Shown here: piece by piece, positions 63,375 to 64,000 of the stretch | Layout of the letters: every line of letters begins with the position of its first letter | How positions within the stretch are numbered: the first letter of the stretch is position 1 | NCBI GenBank assembly: GCA_028292505.1 | Contig: JAQGMF010000001.1 | Location: 62,001-126,000, forward strand | DNA: 64,000 nt | Reading direction: 5' to 3' | Source: Rhodocyclales bacterium | GTDB lineage: Bacteria; Pseudomonadota; Gammaproteobacteria; Burkholderiales; Rhodocyclaceae | Translations under genes and position numbers: made by a program | Notes under the pieces: generated by a model | Seen by the model: only the letters and a program-made list of their open reading frames with translations | Told to the model about the DNA's origin: nothing | Databases searched by the model: none

Positions 63375-64000
63375 TCAACGCTTGATGGCGCGATGCCCGA
63401 TGTCTTTGCGGTATTGCATGCCATTGAAATGGATGTGACCGACCGCTTCGTAGGCGCGCATCTGCGCTTCCTTCACCGAATCGCCCAGCGCTGTGACGCA
63501 CAGCACACGGCCGCCCGCACAGACCGTCTGGCCACCTTCGCTGCGCGTGCCGGCATGAAAGACGTAAGCATCTTCCAGTTTGACATCCAGGCCTTCGATG
63601 ACGTCGCCGCGCCGCGGGTTGTCGGGATAGTCCGCTGCTGCGAGCACCACACCAAGCGCCACGCGGCGATCCCAGTTCGCTTCGGCCGTATCGAGCTTGC
63701 CGGCGATGCCCGCTTCCACCAGCGCCACGAGATCGGTCTTGAGACGCATCATGATCGGCTGCGTTTCCGGGTCGCCCATGCGGCAATTGAATTCGACGAC
63801 ACGCGGTGCGCCGCTTTCATCGATCATCAAACCGGCATACAGGAAGCCCGTGTAGGGCCGGCCTTCTGCGGCCATCGCGGCCAATGTCGGATGGATAATC
63901 TCGCGCATGACGCGAGCATGAATCTCTGGTGTGACCACCGGCGCCGGCGAATACGCGCCCATGCCACCGGTGTTGGGACCGAGATCGTCGTCGTGCAGAC
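63375..64000 (-). CDS. purD: phosphoribosylamine-glycine ligase, C-terminal part
   Basis: Partial: the 5' end lies beyond the right edge. The visible ~208 residues begin LHDDDLGPNTGGMGAYSPAP (edge to 63930), with FLYAGLMIDESGAPRVVEFNCRMGDPETQ and the C-terminal domain ending KDIGHRAIKR. It is the ATP-grasp enzyme that makes glycinamide ribonucleotide in purine synthesis. It lies 125 bases from hemF on the same strand. Confidence 0.95.
   Translation of the reverse strand, partial: LHDDDLGPNTGGMGAYSPAPVVTPEIHARVMREIIHPTLAAMAAEGRPYTGFLYAGLMIDESGAPRVVEFNCRMGDPETQPIMMRLKTDLVALVEAGIAGKLDTAEANWDRRVALGVVLAAADYPDNPRRGDVIEGLDVKLEDAYVFHAGTRSEGGQTVCAGGRVLCVTALGDSVKEAQMRAYEAVGHIHFNGMQYRKDIGHRAIKR

Noticed and set aside
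1-64000. CRISPR arrays, tRNA, rRNA, insertion-sequence transposases, prophage
   Set aside because: No regularly spaced repeats, cloverleaf genes, rRNA sequence, transposase or phage structural genes were seen on either strand.

Overview
The window reads as chromosomal DNA of a GC-rich betaproteobacterium, most likely Burkholderiales and perhaps Oxalobacteraceae-like. This rests on gene content and order (argH with an AlgZ/AlgR-type pair, ppc, hemC-hemD-hemX-hemY, a Burkholderia-type porin, a BPSS1780-type membrane protein, hemF, purD); no rRNA or tRNA is present to confirm it. About 58 intact or window-truncated protein genes and two decayed genes are supported.

0-5 kb holds mixed accessory genes: a short-chain dehydrogenase with a long basic tail, a decayed VOC gene, an orphan phthalate-dioxygenase-type reductase, an overlapping pair (M15-like peptidase plus lipoprotein) and a PhnB-like protein.

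5-32 kb is largely a nitrogen-heterocycle catabolic region. A LysR regulator, a three-gene NMT1-type ABC importer and a ring-opening amidohydrolase (cyanuric acid hydrolase/barbiturase family) form one unit. A PaoABC-like molybdenum hydroxylase follows with its own cofactor genes (xdhC- and mocA-like). After a thioesterase, mtfA and glgX come the urate-to-allantoate genes puuE, puuD, uraH, an allantoin racemase-like gene and uraD. With them are a polyamine-type ABC importer whose operon includes an outer-membrane porin, a GntR regulator and a LysR regulator. The cluster could import and oxidise purine or pyrimidine breakdown products, but the steps after allantoate are absent.

32-41 kb contains grxD, then a compact operon of an HprK-related kinase, a PqqD-like protein, a nucleotidyltransferase and an upstream exported cysteine-containing protein (the HPr-rel-A type, whose function I do not know). 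It continues with a Ser/Thr kinase fused to a cyclic-nucleotide-binding domain, argH, and an AlgZ/AlgR-type two-component pair.

41-64 kb starts with an AT-richer RelA/SpoT-domain gene that looks acquired, a CorA/ZntB transporter and a LacI regulator. Then come ppc, a 270-bp nested inverted-repeat element, hemCDXY, a lipoprotein and a trypsin-like protease. A tightly overlapping operon MoxR-DUF58-DUF4350-DUF4129-SpoIIM-RDD with a BPSS1780-type gene upstream follows, then hemF and the 3' part of purD. Several REP-like palindromes sit between genes, three of them between convergent gene ends.
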